NCBI GenBank assembly: GCA_947472635.1 | Contig: CANJDY010000187.1 | Span: 1 to 5,819, forward strand | DNA from: Chitinophagaceae bacterium | GTDB taxonomy: Bacteria; Bacteroidota; Bacteroidia; Chitinophagales; Chitinophagaceae | Reading direction: 5' to 3' | DNA length: 5,819 bases | In this document: positions 1 to 5,187 of the stretch, one piece after another | Layout: the number at the start of each line of letters is the position of its first letter | How positions within the stretch are numbered: the first letter of the stretch is position 1 | Position numbers and translations under genes: made by a program | Notes under the pieces: generated by a model | The model's input: the letters and a program-made list of their open reading frames with translations, nothing else | The model's database searches: none | Told to the model about the DNA's origin: nothing

Positions 1-148
1 TCGCTAATGGGTTATTTTCAGAATAGCTTATAATTATACATTCAAACTTTGAATAGTCAAGTTTGTTTACCAATGAAACTAAAAATTTTTCAGCACCGCC
101 AATACACAAACTTGAAGTAGAAAATAATATTTTTTTTTTGTTAATCAT
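1..148 (-). CDS. Glycosyltransferase, GT4-like, N-terminal fragment (cut by window edge)
   Basis: The first 49 codons of a gene that leaves the window on the left. The start is the ATG at 148..146, which overlaps the stop of the upstream glycosyltransferase in the arrangement ATGA, so translation is probably coupled. The visible protein begins MINKKKILFSTSSLCIGGAE and continues with KFLVSLVNKLD. A short basic start, a hydrophobic beta strand, then a GGAE-plus-amphipathic-helix segment (residues 17-30) is the usual N-terminus of GT-B fold family 4 glycosyltransferases, where the glycine-rich loop faces the acceptor site. The family is inferred from this segment only; the donor-binding half is outside the window. 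Such cytosolic enzymes usually add sugars to lipid-linked polysaccharide precursors. A run of ten A (plus-strand T at 130-139) lies just after the start codon. Substrate unknown. Confidence 0.8.
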   Translation of the reverse strand, partial: MINKKKILFSTSSLCIGGAEKFLVSLVNKLDYSKFECIIISYSENNPLA

Positions 149-1305
149 GAGTACAGATTTAGTATTTCCCCTTTCCCGTATATAAATTGATTTTGATCCA
201 TTTTTATTATATTTTGTGAAAGTTGTTTATGTTTTAACGGGTCAACTATAAAGCTTTCTATGGCTGTGGCAAATGATTCGGCATCTGTGTTGGCAATCAT
301 TCCGGTTATGTTATTTTGAACATATTCAGGAAGTCCTCCTTGATTGGAAACGATAACAGGTGTGTGCAATGCAAGAGAAGTCATGACAACCCCACTTTGT
401 GTCGCATCTCTGTATGGGCATACAATTATTTTTGATTTTTGAATAATCTCACAAAATTCAAAATTTGATAAGTGATTCAATATGAATTTTACATTATTAA
501 ATTTATATTTATTCTTTAAATTATCTCCAATCGAATTGTTATAGGGGGATCCTGCTATTATATATTTTACATCAGGGTACTTTCTATTTAATATTGTAAT
601 TGATTCTAAGAATATATCAATCCCTTTATATTCAGAAATTCGTCCTATAAAAGCGATGTAAATCTGGTCAATTGCTTCTTTTTTTATATAGTTTTTATAA
701 AACTTATAAGGTTTCAATTTTAGATTAATGCATTTTTTTTTGTTATTATTATTTTCTATTAATATTGATTGGCTATATTTTGAAAATGTAATAAACTTAT
801 TGGCTATATTAAAGAATAGTTTTTTCGCAAAAATGTTTTTTATATTTTTTTCTCCTGTATGTTGAATTGGGTCATGTACGTTTATTATTAGTTTAGTCTT
901 TAATAAGTATAACAAAAAGGTAAAAGGTAATAATCTTATTGAAACATCATCGAAATGAATAAAGTTTGGTGATTCTTTTTTTGTTTTTTTGTATAGTAAG
1001 TATGATTTTTTTATGTTTAATGTTGAAATACTTTTATTTTTTTGATGTACAAGAAACTCAAAAGAGTTACATCCTTTTATATATGGTTCAAATCTTTTAT
1101 AATCTGTCGGATTTAATAATTCTTCCGCATCAATAAAAGTGATTTGATTTGGTAATTTATTAATGTTACAAATATTTTTATTCTTTGAAAAAGGGTCTAT
1201 TTCTATTATTACTTTTAGATCTACATATTTCTTCACTTCATCAATATATTCCAAAGCGGCATCTAAAAAGCAAATTCTTGTAATAAATAAAACGCTTGTT
1301 TTCAT
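145..1305 (-). CDS. Glycosyltransferase family 4 (GT-B fold), likely surface polysaccharide synthesis
   Basis: A 386-residue protein, the usual size for a GT4 enzyme, which moves a sugar from a nucleotide-sugar donor to an acceptor at the cytosolic face of the membrane. The N-terminal acceptor half (about 1-210) is poorly conserved and very rich in Lys, Asn and Ile. The C-terminal donor half has the family signatures: IAFIGRISEYKGIDIFLES (217-235), the strand VKYIIAGSP (246-254), CPYRDATQSG (296-305) and TPVIVSNQGGLPE (315-327). The common Glu-x7-Glu pair is not evident; the segment instead reads ATQSGVV, resembling a GT4 subgroup that has QSG there. The ATG at 1305 follows an A-rich leader without Shine-Dalgarno; no exact TAnnTTTG box is seen in the 143 bases before it. 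The gene is very AT-rich (9 G+C of 60 in bases 721-780). The next gene overlaps its stop by 4 bases. Donor and acceptor cannot be told from sequence. Confidence 0.88.
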   Translation of the reverse strand: MKTSVLFITRICFLDAALEYIDEVKKYVDLKVIIEIDPFSKNKNICNINKLPNQITFIDAEELLNPTDYKRFEPYIKGCNSFEFLVHQKNKSISTLNIKKSYLLYKKTKKESPNFIHFDDVSIRLLPFTFLLYLLKTKLIINVHDPIQHTGEKNIKNIFAKKLFFNIANKFITFSKYSQSILIENNNNKKKCINLKLKPYKFYKNYIKKEAIDQIYIAFIGRISEYKGIDIFLESITILNRKYPDVKYIIAGSPYNNSIGDNLKNKYKFNNVKFILNHLSNFEFCEIIQKSKIIVCPYRDATQSGVVMTSLALHTPVIVSNQGGLPEYVQNNITGMIANTDAESFATAIESFIVDPLKHKQLSQNIIKMDQNQFIYGKGEILNLYS

Positions 1306-1448
1306 TTTTAGTATTTTGTAAGGATGGTAGCATTTAAAATTCCTTTAAAACGTTCATAAATTGAAATTTTTACAGCTGCGTATTGTTTCCAAATAGTGTG
1401 CTTTTATTAGGTAGTTTAATAGTGCTTAACCGTTTACCTATAATGCTA

Positions 1449-2087
1449 TTAATACCCAAATGAAGCAAAAAAGTTTGTAGGACCTTTATATTTAAATGTT
1501 TTACTAAATGACACTTTTTTTATTTTAGATACAAAAAAAATATTATCAATAGTTGATACTTTTCCTTCAAACTTTTCATTTGTAGATAGGGTTAGATAAT
1601 TTCTAAACCTAAGTGGAGTGTTGATTTTTTCAAATGTACCGCTCTGCTTTACCTCAGCGTATTTTTTCACTAGCTTATATTGGCTATTTGTTATTAAAGA
1701 ATGTGGAGGTACTACGCCTATTCTTTCTTGGTGCTTTGCTGCTGTTTTTCCTGTATTAATTCCATTGGTACCAGCATGGCGATAAGTGTAGTAAATCCCT
1801 TCTAAATTTGTTAGATCTTCATAGTAACTGACCATTTTATCATTAGGGATATATGCAGAAATTTTCCAGTCAAAATAAAGAGGAATGTTTGTTTTATTGT
1901 AGACATCAAATTCCATTTTTCCTTTCGACCCCCAAAAACGATAATTAATGCGTATACTATCGTTTTCAAATTCATACCCATTTGTTTTTAGAGGTATATT
2001 TTCGGAAGTAACCGTCACTAATTTACAGGGAGTGCAGGAGCTACTAAAGATGGCGTAGATGGCGGCTGATAAAATTCCTAATTTCAT
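1449..2087 (-). CDS. Putative lipoprotein of unknown function
   Basis: A 212-residue protein I cannot assign to a function. Residues 1-18 form a signal peptide with a hydrophobic stretch (LGILSAAIYAIF) ending in SSSC, a loose lipobox as is common in Bacteroidota, so Cys18 is the probable lipidated residue. No acidic export signal follows (next residues TPCKLV), which suggests retention on the periplasmic side rather than surface display; this is an inference. The mature part looks like one beta-rich domain: YEFENDSIRINYRFWG (39-54), KMEFDVYNKTNIPLYFDWK (57-75), a middle segment with GIYYTYRHAG, and PPHSLI (127-132). The layout of a strand pair, 'YNK-x-PLY-x-DW' and 'PP' resembles small hypothetical lipoproteins I recall from other Bacteroidota. 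The ATG at 2087 has an A-rich leader (AAGAAAA). It stands alone: 143 bases before the glycosyltransferase gene and about 300 after the tRNA terminator. Confidence 0.72.
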   Translation of the reverse strand: MKLGILSAAIYAIFSSSCTPCKLVTVTSENIPLKTNGYEFENDSIRINYRFWGSKGKMEFDVYNKTNIPLYFDWKISAYIPNDKMVSYYEDLTNLEGIYYTYRHAGTNGINTGKTAAKHQERIGVVPPHSLITNSQYKLVKKYAEVKQSGTFEKINTPLRFRNYLTLSTNEKFEGKVSTIDNIFFVSKIKKVSFSKTFKYKGPTNFFASFGY

Positions 2088-2369
2088 TTTTCTTGTATTT
2101 TTTGTTTACCGTAAGTGTAAATAGATAGTTTGCTTATTCAAAAAATTGGAATTTGACAACTACTGGAGGCTTGCCCAATCTGATTTAAATAAACTAATTA
2201 TTGTTCATCTGACATTGTCTCAAATGAAGAGTAGGTAAGCTATTGTTGTTTATTTTTACAAATTAGTAAAATTTATTATATAATACAAGGGCTTTCTTGA
2301 TGAAAGTACAAAATCAGCATTTAGGGAGTTAAAATGTCAGCAGTTTGATAATTAGTGAGGTATAGGCAT
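2088..2369. other. AT-rich intergenic region without a recognisable gene
   Basis: About 280 bases between the tRNA terminator and the lipoprotein gene. Neither strand holds a credible reading frame. It contains a 9-base inverted repeat (2204-2228) and a weak hairpin CTTTC-TTGAT-GAAAG (2292-2306). On the minus strand, TTG (2288..2286), 20 bases, then TAATTTG (2265..2259) resembles a Bacteroidota promoter but is one base short of TAnnTTTG, so I do not call it. The promoter of the lipoprotein gene presumably lies in this stretch, because the terminator at 2370-2394 should stop read-through from the tRNA. Confidence 0.6.
2204..2228. repeat. Inverted repeat, possible operator or leader hairpin
   Basis: Arms TTCATCTGA (2204-2212) and TCAAATGAA (2220-2228) are separated by 7 bases. 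On the plus strand one of nine pairs is a C-A mismatch; in minus-strand RNA the same position is a G-U wobble, so a complete 9-pair hairpin could form in a leader of the downstream lipoprotein gene. No T-run follows on the minus strand, so it is not an intrinsic terminator. Function unknown; chance occurrence in AT-rich DNA is possible. Confidence 0.4.
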
Positions 2370-2394
2370 AAAAAAACCAGCATTGCTGCTGGTT
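2370..2394 (-). terminator. Intrinsic terminator of tRNA-Leu
   Basis: On the minus strand the sequence reads AACCAGCA, loop GCAA, TGCTGGTT, then runs into seven consecutive T (shared with the end of the stem). The perfect 8-pair stem, stable GNRA-type loop and T-tract start only three bases after the tRNA 3' end. There is no T-run in the plus direction, so it acts on minus-strand transcripts. It should end transcripts from the hscB/tRNA side and separate them from the AT-rich genes to the left. Confidence 0.9.
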
Positions 2395-2397
2395 GAG

Positions 2398-2481
2398 TGC
2401 CCACGAAAGGAATCGAACCTTCACACCCTTGCGAATGGCAGATTTTGAGTCTGCTGCGTCTACCAATTCCGCCACATGGGC
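2398..2481 (-). tRNA. tRNA-Leu (anticodon CAA)
   Basis: An 84-base class II tRNA reading UUG codons. The acceptor arms GCCCATG and CGTGGGC pair over seven positions with one G-U wobble; the discriminator is A (2398). The D arm is GCG/CGC with an AATTGGTAGA loop. The anticodon arm is GCAGA, loop CTCAAAA, TCTGC, with CAA at 2447..2445. The long variable arm CATTC-GCAA-GGGTG identifies it as leucine/serine class, and A73 plus the anticodon make it leucine. The T arm contains TTCGATT. The 3' CCA is not encoded (CTC follows), so CCA must be added by the nucleotidyltransferase. It lies 59 bases after hscB and is followed at once by a terminator. Confidence 0.96.
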
Positions 2482-2530
2482 AAGTTCTCGTTAGGTTACT
2501 TTCACTGTTGATAGAATTGCTAACGGATTG

Positions 2531-2562
2531 CAATATTACATTAATCAGCTATCCTGTCCAAA
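2531..2562 (-). promoter_or_regulatory. Possible promoter of tRNA-Leu, overlapping the end of hscB
   Basis: On the minus strand TTTG (2562..2559) is followed after 20 bases by TAATATTG (2538..2531), one mismatch from the Bacteroidota -7 box TAnnTTTG, with spacing normal for the class. The -33 box lies within the last codons of hscB. Start of transcription would fall near 2527, giving a leader of about 45 bases before the tRNA. The tRNA could also simply be co-transcribed with hscB. Confidence 0.4.
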
Positions 2563-3032
2563 ATACGTCGCAAGTATTTTTTCTTAAAGTAATATTCTTT
2601 CACTTTTACCAGGTTTTCAGTGCTAATGCTGTCATTATGGTAGTTATCAATAATGTCTTTTACCTCTTGCTGTAAATGGTCTTCCAATTGAGCCACCTCT
2701 TTTGTAATGGTTGCTGGGTCTTGCTCCAGCAAATTTTCATTGAGATCCATCATTTCTAGTAAGAATGCTGGTGGCAATGCATACTTTTCATTTTCTGCCA
2801 GTAAGCCCTTCAATTGTAATACATACTGAATGGTACTATCCTGCTGTTGCAATACTTTCAAACCCTTGTTGATTTGAGCAGATTTCTCAAGTGCCGCTTG
2901 CTGTTCGGATTCATCGGATTGGGTATAAAAATCTGGGTGGAATTCCCTTTGCAATTCAAAATACTTTTTAGCCAATATGGATTTATCCACCTTCAGCGTA
3001 ATCGGAATCCCAAATAAGTCAAAATAATTCAT
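2541..3032 (-). CDS. hscB: Fe-S cluster co-chaperone HscB (J-domain protein)
   Basis: A 163-residue protein, close to the usual length of about 170. HscB brings the scaffold IscU to the Hsp70 HscA and stimulates its ATPase so that new iron-sulfur clusters are passed to target proteins in the cytosol. The J domain (about 1-72) begins MNYFDLFGIP and carries the essential HPD at 32-34 within QREFHPDFY. The C-terminal helical IscU-binding domain (about 86-160) contains LLEMMDLNENL (91-101) and ends in a basic helix YLRRILDRIAD. The start ATG at 3032 was chosen because family members begin at this MNYF-type sequence and because a TATCTTTG -7 box sits four bases before it; an in-frame ATG 21 bases upstream lies before that box. 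No hscA or iscU is visible here. The tRNA-Leu gene follows. Confidence 0.94.
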   Translation of the reverse strand: MNYFDLFGIPITLKVDKSILAKKYFELQREFHPDFYTQSDESEQQAALEKSAQINKGLKVLQQQDSTIQYVLQLKGLLAENEKYALPPAFLLEMMDLNENLLEQDPATITKEVAQLEDHLQQEVKDIIDNYHNDSISTENLVKVKEYYFKKKYLRRILDRIAD

Positions 3033-3036
3033 GGTA

Positions 3037-3044
3037 CAAAGATA
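3037..3044 (-). promoter_or_regulatory. -7 box of hscB promoter (TATCTTTG), four bases before ATG
   Basis: TATCTTTG matches TAnnTTTG exactly and is followed by TACC and the hscB ATG. The expected start of transcription is within a few bases of the ATG, so the mRNA would be leaderless or nearly so. No convincing TTG/TTTG -33 box is seen 17-23 bases upstream. The start region is almost the same as that of tsaD (TATTTTTGCACCATG), which raises confidence in both. Confidence 0.62.
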
Positions 3045-3109
3045 CCTGCTCATTTCTTATAGTTGCCAGCTGAGGTGAAAATTTTCCTTATAGCACCCTT
3101 GGTTTTAAC

Positions 3110-3832
3110 TCAAAGATGTAAATAATAATCCTTTAGTAAAGCCTTAAACGCTGGAGTATAGTTACCCTTGAGGTCTTTTATGGAAAGTTGGTTGCTAATG
3201 GTTTTAGTCGCTTCAAAACTGAAAAATAAAATTCCTCTAAAAAAAGGGTGCGATTCAGTATGTCTTATCAAAAGTTTTTCTTGAAGGCAGTAATTGGCTG
3301 CTGCAGCTATTGAAATAAAATAATCTACTCGCTGATAGGGGAGCAGCACAGCGAAATAACCCAGTGGTGATAAATGCTCATCGATTACTCGTAACAGTTG
3401 TTCCAATGTTAAAGTAGTATCATGTTTGGCTGCATTTTTTTGTTTGTTATCTGATCGTAAGTCTCCTTCAAAAAAAGGGGGATTGGAAATAATACAATCG
3501 TATTTTTTATCTGACTTAAAATCCAACGCATCCCTATTTAACATATTCAATCTTTCGCCCCAAGGAGAGTTGTCAAAATTTTGCCTTGCTTGTTCAAATG
3601 CAGCTTCCTCTATTTCCAATGCATCAATGGTAGTGGTGCTTTTTTGTGCTACCTGTAGACTTAATAATCCAGTGCCTGATCCAATATCTAGTAAGTTAGA
3701 TATGTTGTTATGCTCCTTGTATATTTTTTCCGCCACTACCGCTCCAAATAGGCAGGCATCGGTACAAACCTTCATGGCAGATTTGTCCTGATCGATAGTA
3801 AATTGCTTGAATTGAAAATAGGAGTTTGACAA
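3110..3832 (-). CDS. trmN6: tRNA1(Val) A37 N6-methyltransferase TrmN6
   Basis: A 240-residue class I methyltransferase of the YfiC/TrmN6 family, which uses S-adenosylmethionine to methylate N6 of A37 in tRNA1-Val. The N-terminal YFQFKQFTIDQDKSAMKV (5-22) matches the family's conserved FxFKQF...AMKV block, followed by TDACLFGAVV (24-33). The SAM-binding loop is LLDIGSGTGLLSLQVA (47-62), the acidic ribose-binding position is LEIEEAAF (72-79), and the catalytic motif NPPF (117-120) identifies an amino-methyltransferase. The length fits the family. The start is unusual: the only way to keep the FQFKQF block is a TTG codon at 3832..3830, since an in-frame TAA lies four codons upstream and the first ATG (codon 20) would remove conserved residues. 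No TAnnTTTG box is seen in the 139 bases after tsaD, so co-transcription with tsaD is possible. A 29-base direct repeat lies just before the start. Confidence 0.9.
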   Translation of the reverse strand: MSNSYFQFKQFTIDQDKSAMKVCTDACLFGAVVAEKIYKEHNNISNLLDIGSGTGLLSLQVAQKSTTTIDALEIEEAAFEQARQNFDNSPWGERLNMLNRDALDFKSDKKYDCIISNPPFFEGDLRSDNKQKNAAKHDTTLTLEQLLRVIDEHLSPLGYFAVLLPYQRVDYFISIAAAANYCLQEKLLIRHTESHPFFRGILFFSFEATKTISNQLSIKDLKGNYTPAFKALLKDYYLHL

Positions 3833-3840
3833 ATGAATTG

Positions 3841-3898
3841 ATTAACTGATAATGGATAACTGATAATTAATTAACTGATAACGGATAATTGATAACTG
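3841..3898. repeat. 29-base tandem direct repeat with internal period of 7
   Basis: Copy 1 (3841-3869) and copy 2 (3870-3898) each begin ATTAACTGATAA and agree at 25 of 29 bases; all four differences are transitions. Within each copy the unit GATAAYN recurs three times after ATTAACT, and three of the four differences (positions 13, 20 and 27) fall on the same Y of the heptamer. It fills the tsaD-trmN6 gap and ends 8 bases before the trmN6 start codon. Similar GATAACT/GATAATT strings are, from memory, frequent between genes in Bacteroidota; function unknown. Confidence 0.85.
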
Positions 3899-3971
3899 TT
3901 AGTTTTTAAATATGTTTCTGATTTCTTATTGCACTGAAATAACAACTTACAACTGAAAAAAAGTCCATTTT

Positions 3972-5075
3972 TTACGCCCAAACTGCTCTGGGCGAAGGGC
4001 TGATGCTCAAATCTGAAAAATCATTTTCCAAATATTTAAAATGGGCGGTAATAGCAATCATCGCTGCATTGTCGGTGCAGTATTCAAAAGCAGGGATATA
4101 AGTTTGCCAACCCATTTTTTCGCCGGTTTCTTTTAGCGCTTTGCGTAATCCACTATTGGCACTAACGCCACCGGCTATGCAAATTTGATGAATACCATAT
4201 TGTTTAGCCGCTTTCTTTAACTTATTAATTAGGATAGAAACAATTCTGTGTTGAACGGATGCACAGATATCAGCCAGATTTTCTTCGATGAATTGTTTCC
4301 TATTTTCTTCAGATACTGTAAATTCTTCCTTGAAAACATTGCTAGTCCCGGCGTTCTTTAAAAAATACAAGATGGAAGTCTTTAATCCGCTGAAGCTGAA
4401 ATTTAATTCGGGTATTTTTGGTTCGGGAAACTGAAAGCGATTTGGATTTCCTTCTCTCGCATATTTGTCAACCAACGGACCGCCAGGGTAGGGTAATCCC
4501 AAAAGTTTGGCAGTTTTGTCAAATGCTTCGCCCGCCGCATCATCAATGGTTTCACCAATTACTTTCATTTGAGCAGCAGATTTGCATAATACTATTTGGG
4601 TATGACCACCACTAACCGTGAGGCATAAAAAAGGGAAAGAAGGTTTGTCTTCCGCAATTAAATTAGCCAGTACATGTGCTTGCATATGATGAACGGCAAT
4701 CAACGGCTTATCTAATGAAAGGGCCAGCGATTTGGCAAACTGGGTACCTACCAGTAATGATCCTATCAAGCCAGGTGCCTGGGTAAAGGCAATGGCATCT
4801 ATGGATGATAGGTCACAATCAGCAATTCGTAAGGCCTCGGCAACTACGGGTACGATATGTTGTAAATGAGCTCTGCTAGCTAGTTCGGGTACTACTCCGC
4901 CATATTTCTCGTGCACCGCCTGGTTGGCAGTAATGTTGGAAAGTATTTCCCCATTTTTGCAAATGGCCGCAGAAGTATCATCACAGGAGGATTCAATCGC
5001 TAAAATGGTCACATCGCCTGAATGAACAGCCTTCCGGTAAATTTCTTTATGACCTTTGTTGGATTGACTCTCCAT
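3972..5075 (-). CDS. tsaD: tRNA N6-adenosine threonylcarbamoyltransferase TsaD
   Basis: A 367-residue member of the Kae1/TsaD family. With TsaB and TsaE it moves the threonylcarbamoyl group from TC-AMP to A37 of tRNAs that read ANN codons, an essential step for decoding accuracy. Visible signatures: ILAIESSCDDTSAAI (24-38), YGGVVPELASRAHLQHI (58-74), the metal-binding HHMQAH (129-134, His130 and His134), TVSGGHTQI (153-161), IDDAAGEAFDK (177-187), FSFSGLKTS (226-234), IAGGVSANSGLR (300-311) and YCTDNAAMI (332-340) whose Asp335 is the third metal ligand. The ATG at 5075 lies four bases after a strong TATTTTTG box. This gives about 22 residues before the usual TILAIESS start; a GTG at 5012 would give the normal family length and is the alternative. 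An in-frame ATG at 5207 lies upstream of the promoter and overlaps the permease gene, so it was not used. Confidence 0.96.
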   Translation of the reverse strand: MESQSNKGHKEIYRKAVHSGDVTILAIESSCDDTSAAICKNGEILSNITANQAVHEKYGGVVPELASRAHLQHIVPVVAEALRIADCDLSSIDAIAFTQAPGLIGSLLVGTQFAKSLALSLDKPLIAVHHMQAHVLANLIAEDKPSFPFLCLTVSGGHTQIVLCKSAAQMKVIGETIDDAAGEAFDKTAKLLGLPYPGGPLVDKYAREGNPNRFQFPEPKIPELNFSFSGLKTSILYFLKNAGTSNVFKEEFTVSEENRKQFIEENLADICASVQHRIVSILINKLKKAAKQYGIHQICIAGGVSANSGLRKALKETGEKMGWQTYIPAFEYCTDNAAMIAITAHFKYLENDFSDLSISPSPRAVWA

Positions 5076-5079
5076 GGTG

Positions 5080-5111
5080 CAAAAATAGTGGAATGGATTT
5101 TTTTTAAACAA
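5080..5111 (-). promoter_or_regulatory. tsaD promoter, Bacteroidota type, leaderless
   Basis: On the minus strand ATTG (TTG at 5111..5109) is followed by 21 bases and then TATTTTTG (5087..5080), an exact TAnnTTTG -7 box. The spacing fits the range described for the Bacteroidota primary sigma factor. CACC and the ATG at 5075 follow directly, so the mRNA should begin at or next to the start codon. An A-run lies between the boxes. Confidence 0.65.
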
Positions 5112-5187
5112 TAATCTTGCTGTTCGATATAATAAATTTTTGCAATATTTTTTCTGGTAGATTACCTCTATTCGATTTAATAGGGTA

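Noticed and set aside
1306..1360. Small minus-strand peptides (MNVLKEF and MLPSLQNTKNE) before the glycosyltransferase
   Set aside because: Very short or overlapping the true gene in another frame, with no supporting signal.
1408..1440. Inverted repeat TAGGTA/TACCTA as terminator of the lipoprotein gene
   Set aside because: Only six pairs with a loop of about 21 bases and no T-run; too weak to call.
2398..2420. Attachment site of an integrated element at the tRNA 3' end
   Set aside because: No second copy of the tRNA 3' end and no integrase gene occur in the window; only the composition shift hints at it.
2321..2533. 70-codon minus-strand reading frame containing CGGIGRRSRLK
   Set aside because: It is the read-through of the tRNA-Leu gene; this peptide pattern is a well-known artefact of translated tRNA sequence.
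2397..2675. 92-codon plus-strand reading frame
   Set aside because: Antisense to the tRNA and the 3' part of hscB; no protein-like features of its own.
3033..3053. Longer hscB start at the ATG at 3053
   Set aside because: It lies upstream of the exact TATCTTTG box, and the seven extra residues precede the normal family start.
3426..3791. 121-codon plus-strand reading frame
   Set aside because: Lies fully opposite trmN6, whose motifs are clear.
3841..3898. Short CRISPR array
   Set aside because: The copies are adjacent with no unique spacers and the unit is itself made of heptamers; no cas genes are near.
4418..4615. 65-codon plus-strand reading frame
   Set aside because: Lies fully opposite conserved parts of tsaD.
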